Origin: JAFGED01 sp964551295
GTDB lineage: Bacteria; Chloroflexota; Anaerolineae; B4-G1
Reading direction: 5' to 3'
Assembly: GCA_964551295.1 (NCBI GenBank)
Contig: CAZKDJ010000031.1
Span: forward strand, 1-29,927
Length of the DNA: 29,927 nucleotides
Shown: piece after piece, positions 1 to 7,059 of the stretch
How positions within the stretch are numbered: position 1 is the stretch's first letter
Layout of the letters: every line of letters starts with the position of its first letter
The notes under the pieces: model-generated
Database searches by the model: none
Seen by the model: only the letters and a program-made list of their open reading frames with translations
What the model was told of the DNA's origin: nothing
Made by a program: the position numbers and the translations under genes

Positions 1-288
1 GGTGTAGGGTGCATCTGCTGACGTAGTCCGATCTGCAGGGGCCGGTCAACATCGGTGGGGAGCAACGTCACTGTGGAGGCATTGGTGCAGACGGTGATTG
101 ACGCCTCTGGCAAGGAGATCCACGTGCAGTATGTGGAGGGGCCGGTGGGGGTGCAGGTGCGGAACTTTAGCAAGGCGCGCATCCACTCGTTGGGGTGGGA
201 GGCCAAGACCTCGCTGAGAGAAGGCCTCGCGCGCACGTATGCCTGGATCGAGGCGCAGGTGCAGGCACAGCGGGCGTGCGAGGGGTAA
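1..288 (+). pseudogene. 3' remnant of a nucleotide-sugar epimerase (extended SDR, GDP-mannose 3,5-epimerase-like)
   Basis: This is the tail of an NAD-dependent epimerase whose 5' part lies outside the window. Read from base 9 the frame gives VHLLT, then a TAG stop at 24-26, then SDLQGPVNIG. This matches the region before the C-terminal part of GDP-mannose 3,5-epimerase-like proteins. Just after NIG the frame shifts: the family continues with four residues before VTV, and here two bases appear to be missing near base 64. The rest is read in the frame that starts at the GTG of base 55 and ends with a normal family C-terminus (VEGPVGVQVRNFSKARI, then LGWEAKTSLREGLARTY, then WIEAQV), stopping at TAA 286-288. 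Two independent lesions suggest a decayed gene, although assembly errors near a contig edge could look the same. The family makes activated sugars for surface polysaccharides. Confidence 0.65.
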
Positions 289-341
289 AAGCGAGAGCGC
301 GTTTTGCAATCGCGGTCGGCCGGTAGTGTATCACGATACAG

Positions 342-1505
342 ATGAATGGTTTGGATGTTCCACTGAATCCGGGAAGTGATCTTTTACATCTGATCCTGCG
401 CGGACGCTGGGACTCGGCAGCGCTGGAGCAGGCCCACGCGCTGGCGGCGCGGAATGGCGTCGTGTGGGATGATTTTCTGCAGGCAGCTCGCGCCGGAGGT
501 GTCGCTCCGTTGATTTACGAGACCGTTCGCGGGCGGCGTTTGCTTCCAGCGTCGGTTGAGGAAGCCATGCGCCTCGATTACTTTGGCGTGGCCAAGACCA
601 ACACACGCTGCTTTCACCGCCTTGAGCAGGTGCTGCGCTACATGGCGGATGTGGGGATAGACGTGATCCTTCTCAAGGGGGCGGCGCTGGCACAGGCGGT
701 GTACGCCAACCTGGCCCTGCGCCCGATGTGCGATTTCGACCTGCTGGTGTACGAGGGTGACGTGGACAGGGCGCTGGGCGTGCTTGCCGGGTTGGGCTAC
801 GAGCGGCCCTACGGCGAGTTCCGCCCCGGCTTTATTCGCGCCTTTCGCAACCAGATTCTGGTGCGCAGGACCGACGACGATGAGGCGCGCCCGATCGAGA
901 TCCACTGGCGCTTGATCAGCCCACTCTACTACCAGCGGGCCATCCCGACCGGTTGGTTGTGGCGGACGGCGCAGCTTGAGAGGCTGGGGGACGTATCGGT
1001 GCGGATATTGAGCCCCGAGGCGCAGATATTACACCTGTGCGGGCACCTGTTGCAGCACGGCGGCTGTGAGCGGGCCAGTCTGAGACAGCTCTACGACCTG
1101 GCCGAGGTGGTCACTCTGTACCGGGAGCAGATCGAGCGGGACCGGGTGCTGGAACGGGCGCAAGCTTACGATCTGGTGTTGCCGTTACAGAAGGGGTTGA
1201 GCCGGGTCTGGGAGATGTGGCGTGTGCCAATCCCATCTGCTGTGCTGTAGCGACTGAGTAGCTTGCGCCCTTCGCCTGCCGAGGAGCGAGCGCACGCTTT
1301 GCTCATCGCCAGAGCGCCGGCGGCGCGGCGGATGTGGGCCGGCCTGACGAGCATCTCCGGCTGGGGGCTGAGGCTGCGTTATGCGTTGGGCAATCTCTTT
1401 CCGTCCGTGGACTATATGCAGGGGCAGTATCACATCCCGCACAAGCTCCTGGTGCCGCTGTATTATCCCTATCGCTGGCCGCGTGGGCTGCGGCGCGTGG
1501 GGTGA
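342..1505 (+). pseudogene. NTP_transf_5-type nucleotidyltransferase interrupted by an in-frame TAG
   Basis: The first 302 codons (342-1250) carry hallmarks of the uncharacterised nucleotidyltransferase family NTP_transf_5. These are ILLKGAAL followed by YANLALRPMCDFDLLV (the metal-binding Asp pair of the Pol-beta fold), then PIEIHWRL and a helical region with LCGHLLQHGG. The frame meets TAG at 1248-1250 and then continues open in the same frame to TGA at 1503-1505. The continuation encodes the expected C-terminal segment (ALGNLFPSVDYMQGQY and LLVPLYYPYRWPRGL). Intact length would be about 387 residues. A single CAG-to-TAG change would explain it. The catalytic half is intact, so a truncated product could still fold. 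Members often sit in polysaccharide biosynthesis loci, which fits the epimerase remnant next door. No good ribosome binding site is visible before the ATG at 342; a small palindrome TGTATC-AC-GATACA (327-340) touches it. Confidence 0.75.
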
Positions 1506-1540
1506 TGAGAGGGTTCACTACCCGACATTTTGGGCAGCGA

Positions 1541-1637
1541 CCCTCCCGCAGGTTTGAAAAACCGTCTCAATTGCGGGATCAAACCTCCTTACCGAGGCAC
1601 GTAACGGCTCAAAATCGCGGCCTAACCTGCGGGAGGG
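1541..1637. repeat. 97-bp element bounded by 14-bp perfect inverted repeats
   Basis: CCCTCCCGCAGGTT (1541-1554) is the exact reverse complement of AACCTGCGGGAGGG (1624-1637). The 69 bases between are less GC-rich and have no coding look. The arrangement fits a small non-autonomous inverted-repeat element or an intergenic hairpin placed just after the nucleotidyltransferase remnant. No target duplication was recognised around it. Confidence 0.6.
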
Positions 1638-1662
1638 TAGGACAATTTGGCATCGTCCTGAA

Positions 1663-1890
1663 TTATGTGCTTATCATTAGCGCTCCAGCCGCGAGAGCCA
1701 AAGTGGACCAGGCACACAAGACCAGATTCACCAACTGCATCCACGGGATGCCGAGGAAGTTGGCTCCCGCTAACTCGAGTGGAGACAACCCAGCACGTAG
1801 AGCACCCTTTAGAAAGCGCCAACAATTGCGAGTGATGGCCCAGGCATTCACAGTAGCCAGCCCGCTCTTGGGACCGTGGAGAGTTTGCAT
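1663..1890 (-). CDS. possible 75-residue single-span membrane peptide, or fragment of a larger lost gene
   Basis: A 75-codon frame starts at ATG 1890-1888 with AGGA about five bases upstream, a plausible ribosome binding site. The first 35 residues are basic and polar (WAITRNCWRFLKGALRAG). Residues about 43-71 are strongly hydrophobic and read as one membrane helix (FLGIPWMQLVNLVLCAW and following). I recognise no family. It lies between two inverted-repeat elements in an otherwise gene-free stretch beside two broken genes, so it may be a remnant of a decayed membrane protein. An overlapping minus-strand frame at 1622-1825 looks less protein-like. Low confidence. Confidence 0.25.
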   Translation of the reverse strand: MQTLHGPKSGLATVNAWAITRNCWRFLKGALRAGLSPLELAGANFLGIPWMQLVNLVLCAWSTLALAAGALMIST

Positions 1891-1912
1891 GTTATCCTGT
1901 TTGCGGTTCAGG

Positions 1913-2026
1913 AATTCCCGTTATGGGAAAAAACGCCGGGCTGTAGCCGCGATTTCGCAATCGCGCAGGGTGTTTTTCGTGGCAAGATGCGCGCGATTTG
2001 GAAATCGCGGCTACAAAACGGGAATT
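1913..2026. repeat. 114-bp MITE-like element with two-part terminal inverted repeats
   Basis: Outer arms AATTCCCGTT (1913-1922) and AACGGGAATT (2017-2026) are perfect complements. Inner arms TGTAGCCGCGATTTC (1942-1956) and GAAATCGCGGCTACA (2001-2015) are also perfect, and further GCGATT/AATCGC palindromes lie between them. The nested symmetry is typical of a folded miniature element or a dispersed palindromic repeat. It sits about 100 bases beyond the stop codon of the minus-strand hydrolase gene, so it could also act as a transcript-end structure for that operon. Related GCAATCGCGG and AAATCGCGGC motifs occur near 306-315 and 1613-1622. Confidence 0.6.
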
Positions 2027-2129
2027 GCTGTCCGGCAACCAGATGAAGTTGTCTATATACACAGTCCCTCCAGTTGGCAGGCTGCTTTCTGTCCAACTCG
2101 TCCCAAGAGGTTTTCTGTTTGAGGCGCTA

Positions 2130-5066
2130 TCAGATGTCCTGCATCCTTGCCTCCTCCTTGATCGCCTTCAGGATCGCCGGCTTGTCCTCCAGGCCATATG
2201 GCGCCTGGTCCCCCGCCGACTCGTAGCGGTAAAAGACCACCCCCGTCACCGGCCGTTCGTAGCGGAAATAGTCGAGCGCCTCGCGCACCCAGGCCGCGTT
2301 GTCCGGCAGCCAGCCGTTCTCGCCCTTGATCTCTCTCAGGTACTGCGGGTTGATCTCGGTAACGTATACCGGCAGCGAGCGGAAGCGGCCGGGCGCGACG
2401 GCCAAGCTCGTCTCCACGGTGCGCAGGTGCAGGTACTGCCAGGTCAGGGGATTGTCCGAGAAGCGCACGCGCGAGTGCACCTCGTTCGCGTCGTTGGTCT
2501 GCGTCTTGGCGTGGAGGAACAGCGCGTCGGCCCCGGCGATGTGGTTCAGGATGGTCAGCCACCAGTCGCGGTTGTTCGAGCCGGGGCCAAAGTAGGGGTC
2601 CATGGGCGGCGGGCCGAGCTTGGCACGATTGCCCACCCTTTGCCAGACCTCGTTGTAGATCTGTGTGACGTACTGCGGCGACAGGGCGAACACGTCGTCC
2701 GTCCCAAAGCCCGGCCACTCACTGCGGTTGTTGGGCTCGTTGCCGACGTGAAAATAGTCCACACCCCTGGCCGCCATGATTGTCTCCACGACGGCGTCCA
2801 CGAACGCGCTCCTGTCCTGCGGGCGCGGCAGCGTCCCTGTGCCGTCGGCATAGCCCCAGTTGAGGCGAGCGATGACGGTTAGACCTGCCTCCTGCAGGTG
2901 GCGGCAGTCGATGTAGACCGGCTCGCGCTGAACCACGTGATGCACCAGGCAGCACCCTCGCAGGCCCTGGCGGGCCATCCACTTCCCGCCCCGCTCGTCG
3001 TGCAGTCCGATCGCGACCTCGTGGGGTAGGGAAGTTGTTCCGTTGAGCTTGACGTGCGCTGCCCGGATGCCGGCGTAATCGGCGGGGAATTTTCGCTTGC
3101 GCGCGCCGTTCCACGTGTCGATGATCACCAAGGTCTCCCCCTCCACGTCCTCCAGGTAGACAAAGTGGCCGCCGTCTGCGCGCCTGAGGACGATCTCCCA
3201 GCCGGCCCGCAACAGGCGCTTTAACTCCCGCGCGGATCGCCGCTTGTTGTCCTTGAGGTGGTCGTCAAAGGCGGGGAACAGGGGCACGGCGGTCTCCCAG
3301 GTCATAAAGTTGTCGCTGTGGTAGCCGGTCCGGGCGGCCACCAGCAGCTTGTCCAGCAGCGGGGGCGTGACGGCGCGCTGGTAGACCTTGCGCAGGATGA
3401 TCGCCAGACCGGTGAGAAAGCACCCAAAACCGCCGATGGTCTCCCCGCTGCCCGGGGTGTCGGGGTGCGCGCCGAAATCGTAGCCGGCCCAGCGCGGGTC
3501 GGTCTGGGCCAGGGCGATGTCCTCCTCCAGCGCGGGCAGGAGCTCGACCGCCATCTCCCACGGACTCTCCGTCTCAATAGTCTGGTATCTGGCGAGGTCG
3601 TCCCGCGCCTTTAGATTCCCGTTCCACTTTCCGGGATTGACGGCGATGATCTCGCCCACAACCGCGCCACCGACACCGTCTGCCGCGTGACCGAACGTCC
3701 ACATCTGCTCGCAGGCGCCGATGGCGGCGGCGGCTCGCCAGTCGAGTCGCTCTACGTCGTCCTCGATCTGTGGCAGGAGCACATAGCTGTGTACATTGGC
3801 CTGCGTGCTCACACGGAGCCGATCTGGGGACTCGCTTCTTTTGACGTGCGCGGCTCTGATTCCCGCATAGTCGGCGGCGTTGGCCTCCTTACGCTCGCCG
3901 TCGGCGGCGTCGATGATGGTGAGCGTGTTCCCCTCGACGTTCTCCAGGTAGGCAAAGCGATCACCGTCCGCTTCCCGCAAGATGATTTCCCAATCGTCTC
4001 TGAGGAGTTGCTCCAATGTCTGGGCGGATCGGGGTGTGTTGTCCTTGATGGACCGGTCAAGGGCCGGGAACAGGGGGACGGTGTCCTCCCACGCCATAAA
4101 GTTGTCGTTGTGATAGGCAGCGCGGGCGGCCACCAGCAGTTTGTCCAGCACCGGCGGTGTGACCTCGCGGCGGTAGACCTTGCGCAACACGATGGCCAGG
4201 TTGGTCAGCAGGCCGCCGTAGTCGCCGATGCTCTCCTGGCCGGTGGGGGCATCACACCGCTCGCCAAAGTCATCGTCGGCCCACCGGGGATCGGACTGCG
4301 CCAGCCCGATGTCCCCCTGCAGTGGGGGCAGCAGCTTGAGCGCTACCTCCCACGGGCTGTCCGATTCGATCGCCCGGTAGCTGGCGCAGGGATAGCGCCC
4401 GGCGTACCAGGCCCCTGTGTCTCTATCCCGGGTCTTGGGGTTGATGGCCACGATCTCACAGCTCTCCGGCCCGACGTCGTCATCCTTTGCATGTCCCACC
4501 GCTCGCAACTGGCCCGAGGCGCCGATGGCGGCGGCGACGCGCCAGTCGAGCCGGAGAGCCGTGTCCTCAATCTGCGGCAGGAGTACCTGCGTGCGCGTGT
4601 AGGGTTCTCGCGACTGTACGTGGTCCGTCGGCTTTAGCGCGCCGTAGCTCGAGTTGGGCGGGCCGCCGGTTTCCTCCTTGGGATGTTGCGCCAGCTTCAC
4701 GCCCAACTCGGTCGGCGTCGCGGCTTCGATGGGGACGTACTCGATGCCCGGATAGTAGGCCTTGAAAAAGCTGTGCAGGTCGCCGGGCCAAAGATGTGGG
4801 TTGACGGCGATCACGCGCCGCGCGTCCAGGTTGCCGATCCCGGCGTCGTCGGCGCTGCTGCCGACGGTGTAGCGCTCCTCATCCCACGTGGCCCGGATCG
4901 CTGCCCGCGTCCAGGCCGCGTCTGCGTCGGGCGGCAGCAACACGTAGGTGCGCGCGTACTGGACGCGCGGCTCGCCCCTGAAGCCGGATGGCGGCGTCTG
5001 TGGCGGGGCCGAAGTGAGCGTTTCCTTGGCCTCGAATCCGCTGTTTTTCACCAAGTTGTTTGGCAT
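2130..5066 (-). CDS. multidomain cell-wall hydrolase: tandem C39-like domains plus clan-A glycoside hydrolase
   Basis: The protein has 978 residues. Residues about 37-130, 158-250 and 426-515 are three copies of one module (VLLPQIED, LDWR-AAAIGA, GHA, EI-AVNP, SPWE-A-LLP), the first degenerate. Copies two and three each run into a C39 papain-like unit (SDPRWA/TDPRWA, then IG-G-LT-LAI-LRKVY). The second unit keeps the expected triad Cys549, His634 and Asp650. The first has Gly285 and Arg370 at the Cys and His positions, so it is probably inactive. Residues about 683-970 form a (beta/alpha)8 glycosidase-like domain: HVGNEPNN has the acid/base Glu777, and YVTEINPQY has the likely nucleophile Glu904. 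The likely role is cleavage of wall peptides and glycans, but there is no signal peptide or membrane helix, so how it would reach the wall is unclear. The start is set by AGGAG seven bases upstream. It follows the 84-residue gene by 105 bases and may be the last gene of that operon. Domain identity is fairly sure; substrate is not. Confidence 0.8.
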   Translation of the reverse strand: MPNNLVKNSGFEAKETLTSAPPQTPPSGFRGEPRVQYARTYVLLPPDADAAWTRAAIRATWDEERYTVGSSADDAGIGNLDARRVIAVNPHLWPGDLHSFFKAYYPGIEYVPIEAATPTELGVKLAQHPKEETGGPPNSSYGALKPTDHVQSREPYTRTQVLLPQIEDTALRLDWRVAAAIGASGQLRAVGHAKDDDVGPESCEIVAINPKTRDRDTGAWYAGRYPCASYRAIESDSPWEVALKLLPPLQGDIGLAQSDPRWADDDFGERCDAPTGQESIGDYGGLLTNLAIVLRKVYRREVTPPVLDKLLVAARAAYHNDNFMAWEDTVPLFPALDRSIKDNTPRSAQTLEQLLRDDWEIILREADGDRFAYLENVEGNTLTIIDAADGERKEANAADYAGIRAAHVKRSESPDRLRVSTQANVHSYVLLPQIEDDVERLDWRAAAAIGACEQMWTFGHAADGVGGAVVGEIIAVNPGKWNGNLKARDDLARYQTIETESPWEMAVELLPALEEDIALAQTDPRWAGYDFGAHPDTPGSGETIGGFGCFLTGLAIILRKVYQRAVTPPLLDKLLVAARTGYHSDNFMTWETAVPLFPAFDDHLKDNKRRSARELKRLLRAGWEIVLRRADGGHFVYLEDVEGETLVIIDTWNGARKRKFPADYAGIRAAHVKLNGTTSLPHEVAIGLHDERGGKWMARQGLRGCCLVHHVVQREPVYIDCRHLQEAGLTVIARLNWGYADGTGTLPRPQDRSAFVDAVVETIMAARGVDYFHVGNEPNNRSEWPGFGTDDVFALSPQYVTQIYNEVWQRVGNRAKLGPPPMDPYFGPGSNNRDWWLTILNHIAGADALFLHAKTQTNDANEVHSRVRFSDNPLTWQYLHLRTVETSLAVAPGRFRSLPVYVTEINPQYLREIKGENGWLPDNAAWVREALDYFRYERPVTGVVFYRYESAGDQAPYGLEDKPAILKAIKEEARMQDI

Positions 5067-5102
5067 GGACCACTCCTGCTAGCCTTCCCCGTAGTGCGGC
5101 AG

Positions 5103-5155
5103 GCAACCGCAGGTTGCACGCTAACCGCTGGGTCGAATAGATAAATCCGCCCTAC
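5103..5155. repeat. small palindrome and half copy of the GTAGGGCGGATT repeat
   Basis: In the gap before the hydrolase gene, GCAACC-GCA-GGTTGC (5103-5117) forms a short hairpin. AATCCGCCCTAC (5144-5155) equals one arm of the complete palindromic repeat at 7033-7059. This looks like a truncated copy of the same dispersed repeat. No clear promoter for the hydrolase gene is visible here. Confidence 0.4.
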
Positions 5156-5171
5156 TGTGAGAGGGCGAGTA

Positions 5172-5426
5172 TCACTTTGACGAGGTGAGCTTGATCACCT
5201 CTCCCTCTTGCCCTATCGTGACGCGCACCACGCGCGTCAGGCGTCCTCCATCCGGTAGCGGGATATTCTTCTGGAATGTCAGCACAAAGATCGATGCGTT
5301 GCCCGGGCCGCCTTTCCCGCGTGCGCCTTTCTCCGAGACGGCGGGCTCGGCGCCCGTCATCTCGGGGAACTCGGCGCACACGATCCTTTTCGCCTTGGCC
5401 ACGTGCTCGGGCGCTAACTCAGACAA
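5172..5426 (-). CDS. 84-residue protein, free-standing copy of the C25 protease C-terminal domain
   Basis: I start this gene at TTG 5426-5424, which overlaps the ftsZ stop by eight bases and has GGAGG nine bases upstream. No better ATG or GTG fits, and upstream sequence in this frame is only the shadow of ftsZ. The product (MSELAPEHVAKAKR at its start, EGEVIKLTSSK at its end) has no signal peptide or membrane span. Its last 42 residues align without gaps to the last 42 of the C25 protease of the same operon, with about 13 identities (K-IP, V-VT, G-I-KL, SK at the very end). The KR-V-(F/L)P-M-A pattern before that also matches. No known family comes to mind. It could be a substrate mimic, inhibitor or shared docking module for the protease. 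Overlap with ftsZ implies coupled translation. Confidence 0.7.
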   Translation of the reverse strand: MSELAPEHVAKAKRIVCAEFPEMTGAEPAVSEKGARGKGGPGNASIFVLTFQKNIPLPDGGRLTRVVRVTIGQEGEVIKLTSSK

Positions 5427-6561
5427 GGCCCACGCCCTCCACTCTGACCCGCCGGCGCGTGCGCATGAAGGCGGGCACCGCCAACTCGTCCCCCAGTATC
5501 TCTGCCAAAGCAAGCCGCTCCACATCCGACGATGTGATCTCTGCCTGCTGCGGGGAGACCGGCTCCGCCTGCGGTCGGGGCTGCCGGTTTTGAGGCTGAG
5601 CGACGGGCTTTGTGGTCCGCGTCGCGCCGGTGGCGATCAGCGTGATCTCGACCCGGCCTTCCATTCGCGGGTCGATGACGGTGCCGAACAGGACCTGGGC
5701 CCGCGGCTTGGCCGAGCGGGATATCATCTCCATGGCCTGGTCGACCTCCGCCAGCGTGACGTCCTCCCCGGCGGTGATATTGACCAGGATGCCCTCGGTG
5801 TCGCTGATCGAATCGATGTCCAGAAGCGGGTTCTTGAGCGCCGTCCTGACCGCCTCGAGGGCCTTGTGCTCCCCCTCGCCGCGGCCGATGGAGATGAGCG
5901 CCCCGCCCGAGCCCTTCAGGATGGCCCTGACGTCGGCAAAGTCCAGGTTGATCAGACCGGGTTGCGTCACCAGCTCGGAGATGCCCTGGATGACCTGGCG
6001 CAGCACTTCGTCGGCGATGCGGAAGGCGACGTCGAGGGAGATCCATTTGTTGACGATCTCGAGCAGGCGGTCGTTGGGCACGACGATCAGTGTGTCCACA
6101 TAGTCGCCCAGGCACGCGATCCCCTCTTTAGCGATGTCCGCCCGGCGCGTGCCCTCGAAGGCGAAGGGCTCGGTGACCACGGCCACGGTCAGCGCTCCAT
6201 CCTCGCGCGCGATCTGGGCGACGATGGGCGCTCCGCCGGTGCCCGTGCCGCCGCCCATCCCGGCCGCAATGAACACCATGTCGGCCCCGCGCAGGGCGGA
6301 CCGAATCTGCTCCCGGCTTTTGAGGGCGGCCTCGGCGCCGATGGCCGGGTCCCCGCCGGTGCCCAGCGAGCGGGTCAGCTTGGCCCCCAGGTGGATCTTG
6401 TGCGGCGCTTCGGCGTGCGCGAGCGCCTGGGCGTCGCTGTTGATGGCGATAAAGTCGACGCCGTGGACGCCGAGTTGAATCATGCGGTCGATGGCGTTGC
6501 AGCCCGCTCCCCCGATACCAACGACTTTGATCACTGGCCCTTTCCAATTGACGGTTTCCAT
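5419..6561 (-). CDS. ftsZ: FtsZ, tubulin-like cell-division GTPase
   Basis: At 380 residues this has normal FtsZ length. Visible motifs are GGAGCNAI (17-24), the tubulin signature GMGGGTGTGGAP (101-112), the T7 synergy loop NLDFAD (205-210) that completes the GTPase site of the next subunit, and a variable linker (about 315-355). A conserved C-terminal peptide of the D-L-VPAFMR type (358-367) is also present; in the family it binds FtsA, ZipA or SepF-like membrane tethers. It should therefore polymerise and be membrane-recruited like a standard FtsZ. AAGGAGG precedes the ATG. It follows mraZ by 18 bases, but none of rsmH, ftsL, mur genes, ftsQ or ftsA is present, and it sits downstream of a STAND NTPase and a C25 protease. 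It may be the cell's only FtsZ in a dispersed arrangement, or a second specialised copy. Confidence 0.96.
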   Translation of the reverse strand: METVNWKGPVIKVVGIGGAGCNAIDRMIQLGVHGVDFIAINSDAQALAHAEAPHKIHLGAKLTRSLGTGGDPAIGAEAALKSREQIRSALRGADMVFIAAGMGGGTGTGGAPIVAQIAREDGALTVAVVTEPFAFEGTRRADIAKEGIACLGDYVDTLIVVPNDRLLEIVNKWISLDVAFRIADEVLRQVIQGISELVTQPGLINLDFADVRAILKGSGGALISIGRGEGEHKALEAVRTALKNPLLDIDSISDTEGILVNITAGEDVTLAEVDQAMEMISRSAKPRAQVLFGTVIDPRMEGRVEITLIATGATRTTKPVAQPQNRQPRPQAEPVSPQQAEITSSDVERLALAEILGDELAVPAFMRTRRRVRVEGVGLV

Positions 6562-6579
6562 ATCAGAACCTCCTTGTTC

Positions 6580-7014
6580 TCAAATCTCCAGGTGGGTCAG
6601 CCGTTCCGCCACGTTTGCTCCCTCCGCGATGGTCTGGTCGTTCACTGCCTGCCAGCGTTGTGGGCTCCATACCTCCAGGTGGGTGCACAGGCCGATCACG
6701 ACCACCTCGTCCTCGATGCCCGCGTACCGGCGCAGGGTGGCGGGCAGGGGGATCTGCCCCTGCTGGTCCGGCGCGCACACCTGCGCCCCGGAGAACATCA
6801 AGCGGGCGAACGTCCGTCCGTCCCGGCTGGTGAGGGGCAGCTTGCCGTGCATTTTTGCGACCAGCTTTTGCCACTCCTCGGTCGGGTAGATGAACAGGCA
6901 GCGGTCTATGCCGCGCGTCAGGGTCAATCCCTCTCCCATCTCGGTCGAGAACTCGATGGGGATGGTCAGCCTTCCGCTGCTATCGGCGCTGCAGTGAAAC
7001 TCGCCCAACAACAT
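6580..7014 (-). CDS. mraZ: MraZ transcriptional regulator
   Basis: The product has 144 residues with two SpoVT/AbrB-like halves. Diagnostic segments are MLLGEFHCSADSSGRLTIP (1-19), LTRGIDRCLFIYPTEEW (32-48), RLMFSGAQ (71-78) and YAGIEDEVVVIG (97-108). MraZ forms a ring-shaped DNA-binding oligomer and normally represses the division-and-wall cluster through TGGG-type direct repeats upstream of itself. The first DxxGR loop (11-15) is canonical; in the second (83-87) the Arg is Gln (DQQGQ). No array of TGGG boxes is visible before this gene, where the C25 protease gene ends only 41 bases away. It therefore probably does not autoregulate here in the usual way. GAGG-type ribosome binding sequence precedes the ATG. 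Confidence 0.95.
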   Translation of the reverse strand: MLLGEFHCSADSSGRLTIPIEFSTEMGEGLTLTRGIDRCLFIYPTEEWQKLVAKMHGKLPLTSRDGRTFARLMFSGAQVCAPDQQGQIPLPATLRRYAGIEDEVVVIGLCTHLEVWSPQRWQAVNDQTIAEGANVAERLTHLEI

Positions 7015-7032
7015 GGTTCCTCGTACCTCTCC

Positions 7033-7059
7033 GTAGGGCGGATTGTCAATCCGCCTTAC
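7033..7059. repeat. 27-bp palindromic repeat spanning the C25 protease stop codon
   Basis: GTAGGGCGGATTG-T-CAATCCGCCTTAC has 13-base arms with one mismatch. The protease gene's TAA (7056-7058 on the minus strand) lies inside the right arm, so the repeat seems to have supplied or accommodated the stop codon. The resulting hairpin lies between the protease and mraZ coding regions and could trim or uncouple the operon transcript there. A half copy occurs at 5144-5155. Confidence 0.65.

Noticed and set aside
1..1505. Reading the two in-frame TAG codons as recoded (suppressed or special amino acid) codons
   Set aside because: TAG is the ordinary stop of the NTPase-TPR, rpoN and acetyltransferase genes in this window, and the epimerase also has a frameshift, so decay or sequence error is simpler.
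1334..2122. 262-codon plus-strand frame
   Set aside because: It starts out of frame inside the nucleotidyltransferase tail, crosses both inverted-repeat elements and has no domain or protein-like composition.
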